A stretch of DNA of 64,000 bases from contig OZ037769.1 in the NCBI GenBank assembly GCA_964035545.1, positions 2,325,001 through 2,389,000 on the forward strand, written 5' to 3'. Below the pieces are notes generated by a model. That model was not told the DNA's origin. It saw nothing but the letters and a program-made list of their open reading frames with translations, and ran no database searches. Made by a program: the position numbers and the translations under genes. Of this stretch, positions 44,901 to 56,333 are shown piece after piece (position 1 is the first letter of the stretch; each line of letters starts with the position of its first letter). This DNA comes from Bugula neritina. Its lineage: Eukaryota; Bryozoa; Gymnolaemata; Cheilostomatida; Bugulidae.

Positions 44901-45615
44901 ATAGATTATAAATTCATTTCACCTGGCAGATGATATTATATAGACAGTATGTTGGCTGTATACTTCGAGTAAAATAACATAACAATGTGTTTATCTATAG
45001 CCTGGTCTATATGGTCCAACGATCATTGTCCAAAAATATTCTAAAAATGGTGGATGAGTCCATATTAGTGTACCAGCAGCATTGCTACGACTCAGCACAC
45101 ATGGCTAGCACATTTCTTCGATATGAGTTATATATGTATTATTAAAGGTAAATAATCCATAAACTATTTCTGTCTGAATAGCTTAGTAAATCACTAAGTT
45201 TAGGTTTTGAGTGAATTAGAGACAATTTAGAGACAGAAATGGGCAAGTGAATTTTTAGCCCCAAATTCTAGCCTTGATAAAGAAGAGTTGACAGAAAGTT
45301 CCACCTGTTGCTGAGCAGTAGGACTTCTTAGAGAACACAGTCTTCACATAGTTGTCATATATCACTGGCAGGCAACGTGAATAAGGCAGCTTGTCATTTC
45401 TTGCAAGTGTGTTTAACACAGCTAAAATATAAATTCAACAGTTCAACAAAAAATTATCCAAATACCCAGCCCTCAATGCACACAGTTTATGATGCAACCA
45501 TTTTGGAATGTACAAACTTACAAAATATGCTAAAACTTTTTGTAGATGAGGGTAAGCCAAAGCCCTTCTTCAACGACGCAACAGGTCTTAACCTCAAGGG
45601 ATGAAAAACTGACAT
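38921..45615 (-). CDS. CLPX: Mitochondrial ATP-dependent protease subunit / unfoldase ClpX
   Basis: Thirteen in-phase exons (616 residues): 45522-45615, 44652-44732, 43901-44025, 43048-43281, 42393-42519, 41890-42090, 41381-41511, 41154-41276, 40892-41053, 40399-40530, 40022-40189, 39506-39598, 38921-39100. ClpX is a hexameric AAA+ unfoldase of the mitochondrial matrix that feeds substrates to ClpP. Seen: a basic presequence (about 1-31); a zinc site of two CxxC pairs (Cys45/48, Cys70/73); [12 protein letters not shown] at the start of the AAA+ module; Walker A GPTGSGKT (283-290); pore loop GYVG (316-319); Walker [11 protein letters not shown] (343-352); the LGFG ClpP-docking loop (428-431); and sensor-2 GARGLR (Arg551). 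The first exon is short and was placed by ATG, basic composition and phase match; it is the least certain part. Length is close to vertebrate CLPX. An HMGB gene starts about 1.36 kb away in the opposite direction. Confidence 0.95.
41515..41888. repeat. TATAG/CATAG pentamer array in ClpX intron 6
   Basis: About 370 bases of ATAGTATAGCATAGAATAG-type permutations fill almost the whole intron between the exons that carry the two halves of the Walker A motif. The reading frames in it are artefacts. Confidence 0.9.
42720..42784. repeat. Overlapping hairpins in ClpX intron 4
   Basis: TAGTAATATCAAC and GTTGATATTACTA form a perfect 13-bp stem with a 2-base loop (42720-42747). The second of these arms can instead pair with 42764-42784 through TATAGTATATG/CATATACTATA, so two mutually exclusive hairpins share one arm. 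Confidence 0.7.
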
Positions 45616-45839
45616 ATCTCTATACACTACCTGCAACATGAAATAATATAATATATTAATCTGTATACTACGAACTATTCTGATAAAAAGAAAAACAATG
45701 ATTACAACAGTGCAGTGCTAATATGAACAAAGAATAACTATTGAAAACATCATCGTGTTATTTAGCATAGCAGTATTGTAGCATTTTGAAAGCAAGCTTC
45801 TCTTATTGAACATGAGGCTTCTCAGACTACATTCTTTGT

Positions 45840-46480
45840 AGTCTGTAGTCTATTACTAATACGAATACTAACAGTAATACTATTACTACTAGTAAAACTT
45901 AAATTAAAAGCAAATGTAATACTAATAAAAATAAACTTAGAGCAATACCTCTATTTTAAGTTATAAAAATACTTCAAGTTTAAGTATAAGTATTACAATA
46001 AATAAAAATACTAACAGTAACAATAAGTGTAACTAATAATTGATATTATACTAAATGACTTATACTTATACTTATAGTTCTACAGTTATGACTTATGAGT
46101 TATGATTATACTATTACTATTACTATTGCTTATAGTAATACTAATAGTAGTACTAATAGTAATACTAATAGTAATACAGTAATACTAATAGTAATACTAA
46201 TAGTAGTACTAATACTAATAGTAATACTAATACAGTATGGCTCGGTGCCTCGACTAGCTACAGTGCTATTGCGCCATAGGCCTTGTCATTTTGTTTATTT
46301 TTTTCTCAATTAATTTTTTCCCTTCTATGACAAAATAAAAACAAACAAACAAACAAACAATACAGTAAATGTAATACTAATAGTAAAACTAAATGTAATA
46401 CTAATACTAATACTAATAGTAATACTAATACTTATAGCAAATGTAATACTAATACTAATAGTAATATTCTTCCAGCCAAA
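45840..46480. repeat. Degenerate TACTAATAGTAA array
   Basis: Irregular units of ACTAATAGTAAT and TTATACTTATAG type, interrupted by a retroposon-like insert. Similar AGTAAT/ACTATT composition recurs across HMGB intron 1. Confidence 0.75.
46238..46358 (+). mobile_element. Short retroposon-like insert with possible target duplication
   Basis: A GC-richer 121-bp segment starting TGGCTCGGTGCCTCGACTAG ends in an A-rich tail of ACAA repeats. It is flanked on both sides by AATACAGTA (46229-46237 and 46359-46367). Structure and tail suggest insertion by reverse transcription. As the surrounding array is itself repetitive, the duplication could partly be chance. Confidence 0.55.
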
Positions 46481-46975
46481 CAGCAATTGTAATTACAGGC
46501 ATAAATATTATCGGCAAAATATAGAAATTAATGGAACTAAAGTTACTTGCATTCATCAACAAGACACATTAGTCACTACCTTTTGACTTGGATTATTTGC
46601 GATGACTGATGCTATAATGATAATGTTTATATTTTAGCATTTTTATATCCGGTTTTTAATACCTGAAAAAGTTTAATTTTTATTAAATGATGTTTTGATT
46701 ATTGTTTTTAAAATATAAAGCAAAAAAATCTTTGCTGTTTAAAAATGCAGTTTCATTTTGAATAAAATATTAGTATTTTGGTGCGAAAATGTTTTCATCC
46801 GGGTCACCCACCAATACTGAAGAGGCGGCTTATAATATCTTTTACTTTAATTATACCTTCAATAAGGCACTGCATTGGCATTGTATTATATACAACCGTG
46901 CTTTCGCTTTAGTCATTACCATTATTAAACCAACGTGCTGTTTCCAGAACCTGTGTACTACTATTATATACAACA

Positions 46976-49714
46976 ATGGGTGAGGAATTACGCATGCAAT
47001 GCTATTCTTGTTGGTGTAACACAGACTCTCACTGGGCATCGCATTGGTTATTTAGCTCTCAGTGTGACCAAAAATTAAGGTTTCAGCTATTCTTGAAATT
47101 AAAGTTACTGTTAGTGTTACTTAGTGTCACTTGGACTTAGTCTTACAGTTAGTGTTACACTTACTGTTACTGTTGGTGTTACTAACTTTAAGTTACTGTT
47201 AGTGTCACACTTACAAAGTTTTGAAAGTAACGTAGTCTTACTATTTGCTGTAACTGTAAGACTTAGACTAAGAGTAAGTGTTAGTGTATGGCTAGCAGTA
47301 ACACTTACACTAACAGTAAGTGTGAGTAACACTAACTGAAACTGTTACACTTACTCTTACTACTTATAATTAATGTTAGACTGTTACTGTTAGACTTAGA
47401 GTTACTGTTAGTGCAAGTGTCGCTGTTAGAGTCAGAGCTTTGGTGTTACTTTAACAATTACGTATAGGTATAGGTATAAGTATTACATTTACTCTTACCA
47501 TTAGTATTAGTGTTACTGTAACTAGTGGTAGTAATCGTATAAATATTTTAGAGTATTATTCGTACATTTATAAAAAATATAAGATAAAAATTTGTTTTTA
47601 ACATTAGTATTACAATTTACGTTGTCATTAGACTTAGAGTTAGTGATTAGTCACTGGTACCCACTGCTGTCCATGTTCATGTTGGCTTTGTTTAACTGCA
47701 AGCATGCAGCAATGTGAATGTCAAACTCAATCACTCAGAATGTGCATGTTCAAAACTAAAAGAACGAGTTGGTCTTTCTCCCACTCAATTATCAGTATCA
47801 TTAAATTTATGATTATCATTAGGCCTATTATAAATTGAATACTATTACTATTACTAATAGTGGTTATGATTATATTTATGATATTTGATTGTGAATTTTA
47901 ATTTAGCCAGTAAAACTTGGAGGTTTTGCCGTTACCGTAAACTCTAGCCAATGTCCCAAGTAAATTACTATTACTACTGGTTAGTCCTAGTAGTAGTAGT
48001 AAAAACCGTAGCAGTAGTAGTAGTAGTAGCAGTAGTAATTGTTTTTGAAATAAAAATTCGGGTCAAGTCTTGAGTAAATATAATGAATATGAATTGTTGA
48101 TGGTTCAGCTGCAAGTCTGGAATGTTTCTTCAGGTAAAAATGACAAAGATCCTAACCGTCCCAAAAAGGCACAATCTGCCTATTTTATCTTCATGGGTGA
48201 CTACAGAAACCATTGTAAAATGACTGGAGAATCTAACACATCAAATGTAAGCATTATCAAGTTATTTCACTTATAAATTAATAAATTGTGAAATAATATC
48301 CATATGTGGAGTTGTGTTTTCAGCCTGGGGAAGAATAACTGTCAATCACAGGTGCATAGACTATTTAGTTGTTGATAGTAACAGCAGCTTTGAAATAATA
48401 TTGAGACTTATTGAAGATATAAAAAAAAATTATTGTAACTTTTATGCAGTTTTATTTGTGTTATAAAATTTTTATTTTGAACTTCTTGATAGAATTGAGT
48501 CCTAATAATGGTTATAATATAACATATCACAACAATGTCTTCTGCCCGTGTTATACTCAGGTTACAGAGTTCACAAAGATGGCCTCACAGAAGTGGCGTG
48601 CCATGGGTGAGACTGAGCGAGAACCTTATGATCAGAGGGCAGCTGCTGACAAGCAGAGGTATGAGCACCAGATGTCCATGTATGTCCCCGCTCCTGGGTT
48701 CAGCAGCAAAGGATCCCGCAAGAGGGTAGGTTTTCTTACAGTTCTTATTTACCGGCAGTTCTCGGTTTGTTTACGAAAACTACGTCTTGCTAGCTCGGCA
48801 TGCCTATTTAAAGTATTTCTGTTTATTGGTTAGTTCCAAAGGCTAGAACCTTCTAGATAGTCTAATGAAGTGCTGATTTAACTCTCCCAGTGCTGGCGCT
48901 CATGTTTTTAGTTTACTTGCTTCTAGAAAAATCCTGACGCACCTAAAAAGCCAAAGTCCGCCTACCTACACTTCTTGGATGCGTTTCGTGAAGCGAATAG
49001 AGACAAGTTGGACCACAAACAGATAATCAGTCAGGGTGCTGCCGCGTGGAGCCAGCTCACAGACGAACAGAAGCTGCCGTACAATCAGAAATATGCTGTC
49101 GAGAAAGAAAAATACAATGCACTTCTCCAGAGCATGGTGAGACACATTCACAGTCTCCGGTTACATGTCCCGCCCCTGCTTTAGTGAAATATTTTCCTGT
49201 GGTACTTAGACTATGATATTTTAAGGGGGTGAGCGGTGACACGGCCCGTACAGGCCAGCAACTGAATGACGCAGAAGACTAATGGCTGCTGCCGCAAGTA
49301 TGCTGCCTGCAGTTCACTTGTCGTTCTTTTCTACTTACTGTTGACCAGTTTTTGTGTTGAAGTTTCAGTTTTTTTTGTATGTTTTGAATGTTTGACTGGC
49401 TCTTATATTGGTGAGTTGATGAGATGTAAGATTTCTGTGAAGGCTACTCGGTGTGTCAAGTGTAAGATATCACACTGTGTAATTATGTTGTTGTTTACTT
49501 GTGGGTATTTATCTGATGTTACTCCCTGTTCATCTACATTAGACTGTAAACAAGTCTGATAATCAGACACAAGAAGGCTTTAAAACTAGTTTCATGGCAG
49601 ATAATTTCTGTAACCATGGTAACTGTAACCATGCTGACTTCTGTATTGTTATCTCCTGTGTTGTTTACGTTGTAGAACATGGGTGCCGCAGGAGGAGGTG
49701 GCTCGTATTACTAA
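46976..49714 (+). CDS. HMGB: HMGB-type protein with two HMG boxes
   Basis: Five exons (176 residues): 46976-46979, 48134-48246, 48561-48725, 48927-49136, 49676-49714. HMGB proteins are abundant nuclear DNA-bending chromatin proteins. Box A spans about residues 8-77 (NRPKKAQSAYFIFM ... DKQRYEHQMSMY) and box B about 95-163 (DAPKKPKSAYLHFLD ... EKEKYNALLQSM). The tail is a short Gly-rich NMGAAGGGGSYY; the long acidic C-terminal tail of vertebrate HMGB1/2 is absent. Exon 1 holds only four coding bases: ACAATGG followed by a good GTGAGG donor. It was chosen because splicing it to exon 2 gives MGK, the usual HMGB start, in the right phase; an alternative first exon is possible. The ClpX gene lies head to head upstream. 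Confidence 0.88.
47100..47440. repeat. Degenerate GTTACTGTTAGT repeats in HMGB intron 1
   Basis: Six-base-periodic mixtures of TTACTG, TTAGTG and their complements give mirror Thr/Val/Ser/Leu reading frames on both strands; these are not genes. A (TAG)n-like patch follows at about 47985-48040. Confidence 0.75.
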
Positions 49715-50773
49715 CTCTCAGAATATCAACTATATACTTAGACCTCTGCCACACCAGGCTGTCCATTGAATGCGGCCTCGTGTACCACCCCTAACTGACT
49801 AGTCATTTTATATACATAGTAGAGCCTTATGGCCAAGTCGTTTTACTCACTAACAAATCAGTCCTACTCCTTGCTTCCTTTACTTATGTCTCAGACTGTC
49901 TGTATATATAGTAATCATTCAAGTTTGTTACTCTGTTGCTGTAACCTCTGTAGGCAATCACCGTGCTCCCTATAGTTACTGGATATGCTGCGATTATTAC
50001 ACATAATCTGTTTTATACCCGCTATAGTATTAGTAAATGTGTTCTATCTACACTACGTGAATATTTGCCGTGTCACTTGTGATCGTGATTCGTCTTACAG
50101 ATGGTTCAATTGGTTGGTATTAATTAGTCCGTTTTATTTCAAATGGCTAGCCGTCAAGTCAATGTAGATTTTTTTTTCATTTTGGTGTAGTCAATCATAA
50201 ATTTCATTTTAGTAAATTATGTATACTGTTTAGTATTTCCTGATAATTCAAGGAGGTCTTCAGTTGCAGTTTGTAGATAATGATTTTTATTTTCTGCCAA
50301 CATTTGCTTTCAAGATCTTTTTGTACTGTATTTTCACTTTTCACAAGTTGTGTAAATGTATATATACATAATATATATCAATGCATGCAGTTATGTTGTA
50401 TTTTAGTCAATCGTAGTCATTTTTGCATTTAATAAATATCTTGACGGAATAACTGCTACATGTTGTTTATAATTTAACTATAAGCTATTATCAAGCTTAC
50501 AAGAATGTAGATTATAATGAGGCTAAATAGAGTTTCATGTAGACAATACCACCCGATTTGTAACCTAGCAAGTTCCAAACTGTAATTAAAGAGTTGCCCT
50601 TTCTCTATAATGGTTCAAAGGCTCGTTTATCATAATAATTGTTTCAAAGTTAAAAGCAATATGTTGTGGGTAGTTTTTTATTTTCATTAGTTAGATCCTT
50701 CAACAAATTGTTTTCTTTGTGTGTAAATACACTTTATGTAGGATTGAAGTTACCCCGTAACAATGTTAACAAT
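49715..50773. other. HMGB 3' region and upstream region of the tetraspan gene
   Basis: An AATAAA at 50431-50436 is a reasonable polyadenylation signal for the HMGB transcript. The remaining part up to 50773 should hold the promoter of the next gene on the same strand. No other gene is seen. Confidence 0.45.
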
Positions 50774-53700
50774 ATGGCGTCGTTAATCGGTAAACTTTTG
50801 TTTTCAGTTGCCCTATTTTTCTTTTTCCTAGCTTTTATTTTCGTAATAGTCGCTTATTCCACTTTTTGGTTAGTACCTCGTGATAATTATACTCAGGATA
50901 CTAAACGAGTTGATGGGGTTGGGCTAAAACGAGCTTGTTTTACTGAGTTTATTTTCCCACTTGGTCTCGATCCAAGTAACTTCGAAATTAACGGATGCTA
51001 TGACAACACCAGAGACAGTCCAACGTTTGCACGAATTAAGAATATTGATGTGTGGAGCCCACGTAAGAAAATTTATGAATATTTACAGGAATAAGTTTGC
51101 TTTCAAATTTAATTTAAAGCTTCTAACGTTGAAGTATGCTACTTAATTTTAGTGAGACACAGTTTCATTTTCAGTTTGACTTTCACTTTGAGTTAGTGAG
51201 TTAACGTTATTGTTGATTAAATTTGATTAGCTACGATCATTTTTATGATTATGATAAAGAATAAGATAACCTCCGGCACTTTGACTTGTTTAATTTTTTA
51301 TGCTGATATTTTCTAGCGTTTTGTTTGCTATGACCACCACAAGTCCACAATTAATCGTATTACAGTAATGTAATAATTATAATATTAAGTATTAATAATA
51401 ATATTAATTGTATGTTATAAATGTTTTGATTTATATTCATTTTGAATTAAATATTTACTACCAGAACTACTCATACTGATATTTAGAGTAGTTGCTCAAG
51501 GCTAAAATAAATTCAAATTGCTGTACTTATTATTAAATTGGCTTTCAGTTTCTAATAATTATTATATCAATATGATTATGCAGAGCCTAATAGTACTACT
51601 GTGCAAAACTCCTGCTTTGAATAGTTTTATTGTTGGCTTTTCCAAGATTTTGCACGATTAGCCCAACTTACCTGGCTCAAGCTAGATTCTTAAGTTCTCA
51701 GCTGTTCACATGTGCATTCAGTTCAAAGCTATCTCTGTACCAAACGCTATGATGTCATAGCTCCAATCACAACAGAACTATAACTCTGCAGATTTAAGAA
51801 TGTTGGGTCCATGATTTGCAAGAACTGTGTCAAGTTTCAAATTTATGAAGTTATATAATTTCAAAGGAAAAAATTGAAGCCACTGACCTACCTTTTGATA
51901 AACTGTACTGTATCAGCTGAAGTTTTCTTGGATGTATTTTAATAGGATGGTTCCAAACTATTCAAGACATGCATCTTGGCTGCATTATAATGATGGTATT
52001 CAACCTGCTATTCTTTGGTGGGTTTCTTGCCATCTACTTCTATGTAGAATACAGAAAGAGCAAGGAAAAGGAGTCATCTCCCTGTTTAATCATTATGAAA
52101 TGTGGGCTAGCACTCTGGTTTATTTTCACACTTGTCATTGGTAAGCTTATTAGAATATTCTCAGAGAAAGCTATGAGTAAATTCATACTAGAGGATGTTA
52201 GTTGTATATCGAGCAAAGTTGAGATGATAAAGGAGTTTTATATTCTACAGGTCTCCTTTTGCTAGTTGAGCCTATTTTGTTCTACACCGGCTATTCCCGG
52301 GAGTCGTCTACCTTTTATCGTAGTGACCATGGATTCAACTATGGCCCAGGATTCGGATTGACCATTGGCGCGGCTGTCAGCATGCTCATATCCGGTGGCA
52401 TCGGTATTGCTCTGTTCTGTGGAATAGTAAAACATATCATAAAGACACTAAAATACCCTCAGGTGAGTCAGCAGTGACATGTAGTAAAATGTAGGATGGG
52501 TATAAGCACTTGCTCAACTTTTTTCATTTGATTCTTCTCATTATAACTGAACCATACTACGAGTACTTTTGTTTTGATGTTAAATAATGCTGTTAATATT
52601 GGTCATATGTTTGCTGCCTGTTTGCTGCCTCTATCTATGATTGTGCTCTGCTTTGTAGTCAAGAGAAGATGATTACTATAGTCAAGACGACAGCCAGTAT
52701 TCTCCTTCAGAGGTGGACGGACTCTCCCAGTCAGATGAGCAGCAGGTGAGGAAAGACCCGGATGGTGTTGATGAGTCAGAGGTCATTGAGAATTTCCAAG
52801 GTCAACCGACAATGCGAGATAACAGGAAGTCCACTACTAGGTGATTAAATTTTCACTTCTCTGTACATAAGGTGTTCCTTTGACGTACTGTTTATTTTCA
52901 GCAATAAAATGTTTTGTATTTGGTATTTACTGGGCTAGTTTCAGTGAAATGATTCATTTTAAGTCGGGAAAATACTTGTATATATATTTGTTAGTCTGTA
53001 TAGTTAACTATTTTCTGGTGTTCTTGCAACTCTCAGCCTCTCGAAGTACACAAGTGGAGACGAAGCTCCCGACAGTAAGCCGGTGCCTGCCCCGCGCCGC
53101 TCCGTTAATTCAACTCCTGTGCAGCCCTCCCCAGAGAGACAGAGTTCTTCAGGACGAGACGTGGAGATGAGATACTCTGCTAGTCCGTCTGGGGGTACGT
53201 TTCAACTCACTGACTCTAGAATTACGTTATGTCTTGTCTATGACTGCTTACGCTGATACCCTTCCTTGTATATATATTCAGTATTTTTGGGTTTTATGTA
53301 ACTTAGTCTAATGAAATGGCCTTGGCTCTTCTAGTCAACACTTTTATGTGTCTACTTATGATGGCCAGTATTTGCACTGAGTTTCACAATGTATTTTCTT
53401 GTCTGTGATTATGTAATAAATCAATCAAATGGACTATAGCCCGCAATCTTCACTCTATCATAGTGCGTGTTCTTCTCCCCCTCTTAACTGTTGCTACTGT
53501 CACGCAGGCTCCCAGGCCCCGAGTGTGCGGTCCATGCGACCCATGCAGTTTCAGTACGACTTCAAGCCGGGTCTAGGTTATGTGCCGAAGACTTCTGCTC
53601 GTCCAGCAAGCGATGTCGAGAGTCAGTACTCCTCAGCCAATCAGAGAGCTAGCTTGTCTCCTCGTGGGCCACCACCAGCTGGTGGGAAGTTGTACGTTCC

Positions 53701-54306
53701 CCCCTCCAGGGTAAGTCAGATTGTTCTTCAGTCTATTTTAAGTTGCTAAAGACCCAAGCAGTGGCAAAAGTCAAATCATCGCCTTAACTAGAATTCTAAC
53801 TAGATCAGTGATGAATTTCTGGTTATCCCATCGCTGCCACCATGTAGTGTTATATGAGTAAGCTATATTGTGCCCTGAACATGTTAACTGGTTGAATAGT
53901 ACATAAGAGAGTGAAAACAGTATATACGTAAAGCATTAGCTTTTTATCTGAAAGCTTTATATAGCTATTTCTCTAAAAGCTTGTATAGAAACAAAGCTGT
54001 AATGCCAGGAAGATCCTGTTAGGTTACCTTGTCATGATTAAGCTACCTGTCTTGTTAGATTCTCTGTCGAATCATTTGTGTTTGTATAAACATGTAATAG
54101 TAACTGTTGTGTTCTTTCAGTCCTCATATGCTGGGTCTGTCGCCGGTCACACAGATACGGAGAGCTTGCAGAGTGATAGAAACAGATCTGTGAGTAGATC
54201 TTCACCAGGAAGGCAACCCGCAGAGCCGCCTGTACCAATGAAAGTTGTGAAGCCCAAGACCAACACCAGTGCCAAGCACAGTCGCTATGCTGCATCCGGG
54301 TGGTGA
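50774..54306 (+). CDS. Claudin/PMP22-like four-pass membrane protein with long cytoplasmic tail
   Basis: Seven in-phase exons (474 residues): 50774-51062, 51946-52140, 52251-52462, 52659-52840, 53037-53194, 53508-53710, 54121-54306. Four hydrophobic helices lie at about 8-34, 105-130, 142-172 and 198-225. The first outer loop has Trp32, then GLKRAC (Cys55) and Cys75, the spacing of the claudin-superfamily W-GLW-C-C signature with Lys in place of the second Trp. The tail of about 235 residues (from about 238) is hydrophilic: acidic and Ser/Tyr-rich first (DDYYSQDDSQYSPSE), then Pro/Arg/Ser-rich, ending YAASGW. Superfamily members build septate or tight junctions or serve as channel auxiliary subunits. 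Which role applies is unknown; a MARVEL/occludin relationship is the main alternative. The start ATG follows AACAAT, and the hydrophobic helix begins soon after. Confidence 0.75.
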
Positions 54307-56333
54307 TGGAAAGACACATCTCGGGCTATTTGCAATACCTCTTCAGGGCTATTATATGCATGGGCTTATCAGTATTTAATGAGAATGCATATACTGAGGT
54401 TGCAACACTTTTGTATCGTCTATATAGTATAGGTTACATTTATTTTCGTGCCATGTGCTCATTGGCTGTCAGGAACATTTATTTTTGACTGTTTTTATAA
54501 AAGTTCTGTGAGCTTACAATGATTATTTTTTAGAATGGCTTATCGCCTCCACTCAACCCTGGCTTGGTAATTACTTCATAAATTTTGGTGAATTTTTCCT
54601 ATCTTTTATGGTTGTTTTCTAAGCTATTCAATCTTTTTTTCATTAGATATTAGGATCCTTGTCGAGTATAGGCACAGTTTTATTATTTCTATTATATTTT
54701 ATCTTAGACGGATTATTGTACACTGGAGAAGATCCAGCATTACTCATATCTCTAGTTTTCCTTGCCGCACCCCAAAATATCTATCTTAGCTAGTTACCTC
54801 ATCAACTTCACATTCCAACATTCAGAAAATTTTATCTATATTATATAGCAGTTACTTTATTATATTTTAAATTATGCTGTATTTTTTAATTTACATGTTA
54901 CTTTTGCCCATTGATCATACATTCCTTCTAAAACCTATTTTTACGATGTTTTATTAGTAAATATCTGTTAGCTAAACCTTTTGATACAAGAAATACATAA
55001 CTAGATTTCACCTGCCTAATCTATACTCAACCGTAAGCAAGTTTTTCTTGCAAAGTGTTATTTGAGAATACCTCCTGATATAGCTGGTTGAAACAGCCTC
55101 TCCAATGTATTATTTCTCAATGTCGGAGCTAGTTAGTGCTACTAGGCAGTACCTGACTTATGTAGCTGTTCATTGGAATTCCACCACAGTGTATAGTACT
55201 GAAATTTTGGTAGTGTTATTGGCTACCAAATAGTCGACAAGTTTTAAAATAAACTTCATATGTATGGGTCTTTTTAAAGCTCAGATGAAAAATATAGTTT
55301 TTAATATCTAAGTGTCTCGCACAGTTTGTTTTATTGATAAAAAATAAGTGAAGGACCCTATACAATCTTCAGCCATAAAACTTTGAGCTATAATAAAAAC
55401 AGTGTTTAATGCTACAATATGCAGGACTTTAGAGAAGGTTAACTTGCAGTAGAAGTTGCATCTTTACTGGTCATGTTTCCAAAATCACTAGAAAAATAGC
55501 CTGAATGACTTACTGGTTCAGATAACAGACCTGCAAGGTAAAGCTTTAGACTCTACTGCAAGCAAACCATTCCCAACAGAAGGCGAAGTATTGCCAACAT
55601 ACAGTAATTCAACTACCATAATTCTCTGCTATAAAACTGAAGAGCTGATTGCTCAGCACAAAAATGCAGTTACAGAAACTCTGTTTACTAATTTTTGAGT
55701 TCAAAAATAATACTACTGAAAAGACAAAATATCTGAGATAATAATGACCGAAGGACTTTTTTCTGGTAAACTATATCACCCAATAAACTGAAAAAAATAA
55801 TTCAGCAGTGTGTAAAGCAATATACAAAATATATACATTTATGGCAATATTAAATACGAAACTAAGCACTGTTTACGATACAATAAAGTCCTACAGATTA
55901 TTATTTGTACGAGACAATCCATCATCTCACGGAGATGAAAAAGTAGAGATTGACCAATTACGGCATAGCTTAGACTGAGGGTAAGAACTGTGAAGGAGCG
56001 TTATATGAATTGCCTAGGAGTTATGCCACCACAGATGAGGTAAGGCTGCGTGACAGCCTCCCTAACCGAGCCGTGTCATTTTAAGTACTGCTTATATACA
56101 TGGTGTGGTGAGTATGACCAAAACTAATCAAAGATTAGTTTTGACATGCTGACCAAAAATCTAAATACAAAAAAAAAACATATATAATTATATTATCAAA
56201 CTTTGAAGCCATTTAGAGCTATACAAGTTCTGTAAAGATGTATCATAACTACATCTACCAAAATTCTGCAGGAGAGTTTTTGGCATGTTTCCAAAGTCAT
56301 AACTGGCTGCCACCAACAGCTAGCTGAGTTGAC
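54307..56333. other. Convergent intergenic region
   Basis: Lies between the stop codons of the tetraspan gene and ATG9, so it contains both 3' untranslated regions. Candidate AATAAA signals for the plus-strand gene occur near 55245 and 55392. No gene or mobile element was recognised. Confidence 0.5.

Larger units (their letters stand above)
45616..46975. promoter_or_regulatory. Shared upstream region of ClpX and HMGB genes
   Basis: The two start codons face away from each other across this stretch, so it must hold both promoters and 5' untranslated regions. Its middle (about 45840-46480) is a degenerate array of TACTAATAGTAA-type units. No TATA box or initiator could be assigned with confidence. 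Calling it a bidirectional promoter is inference from layout only. Confidence 0.45.

Noticed and set aside
49266-49559. 97-codon Cys/Val-rich frame
   Set aside because: Lies in the last intron of the HMGB gene, with no domain or splice support.
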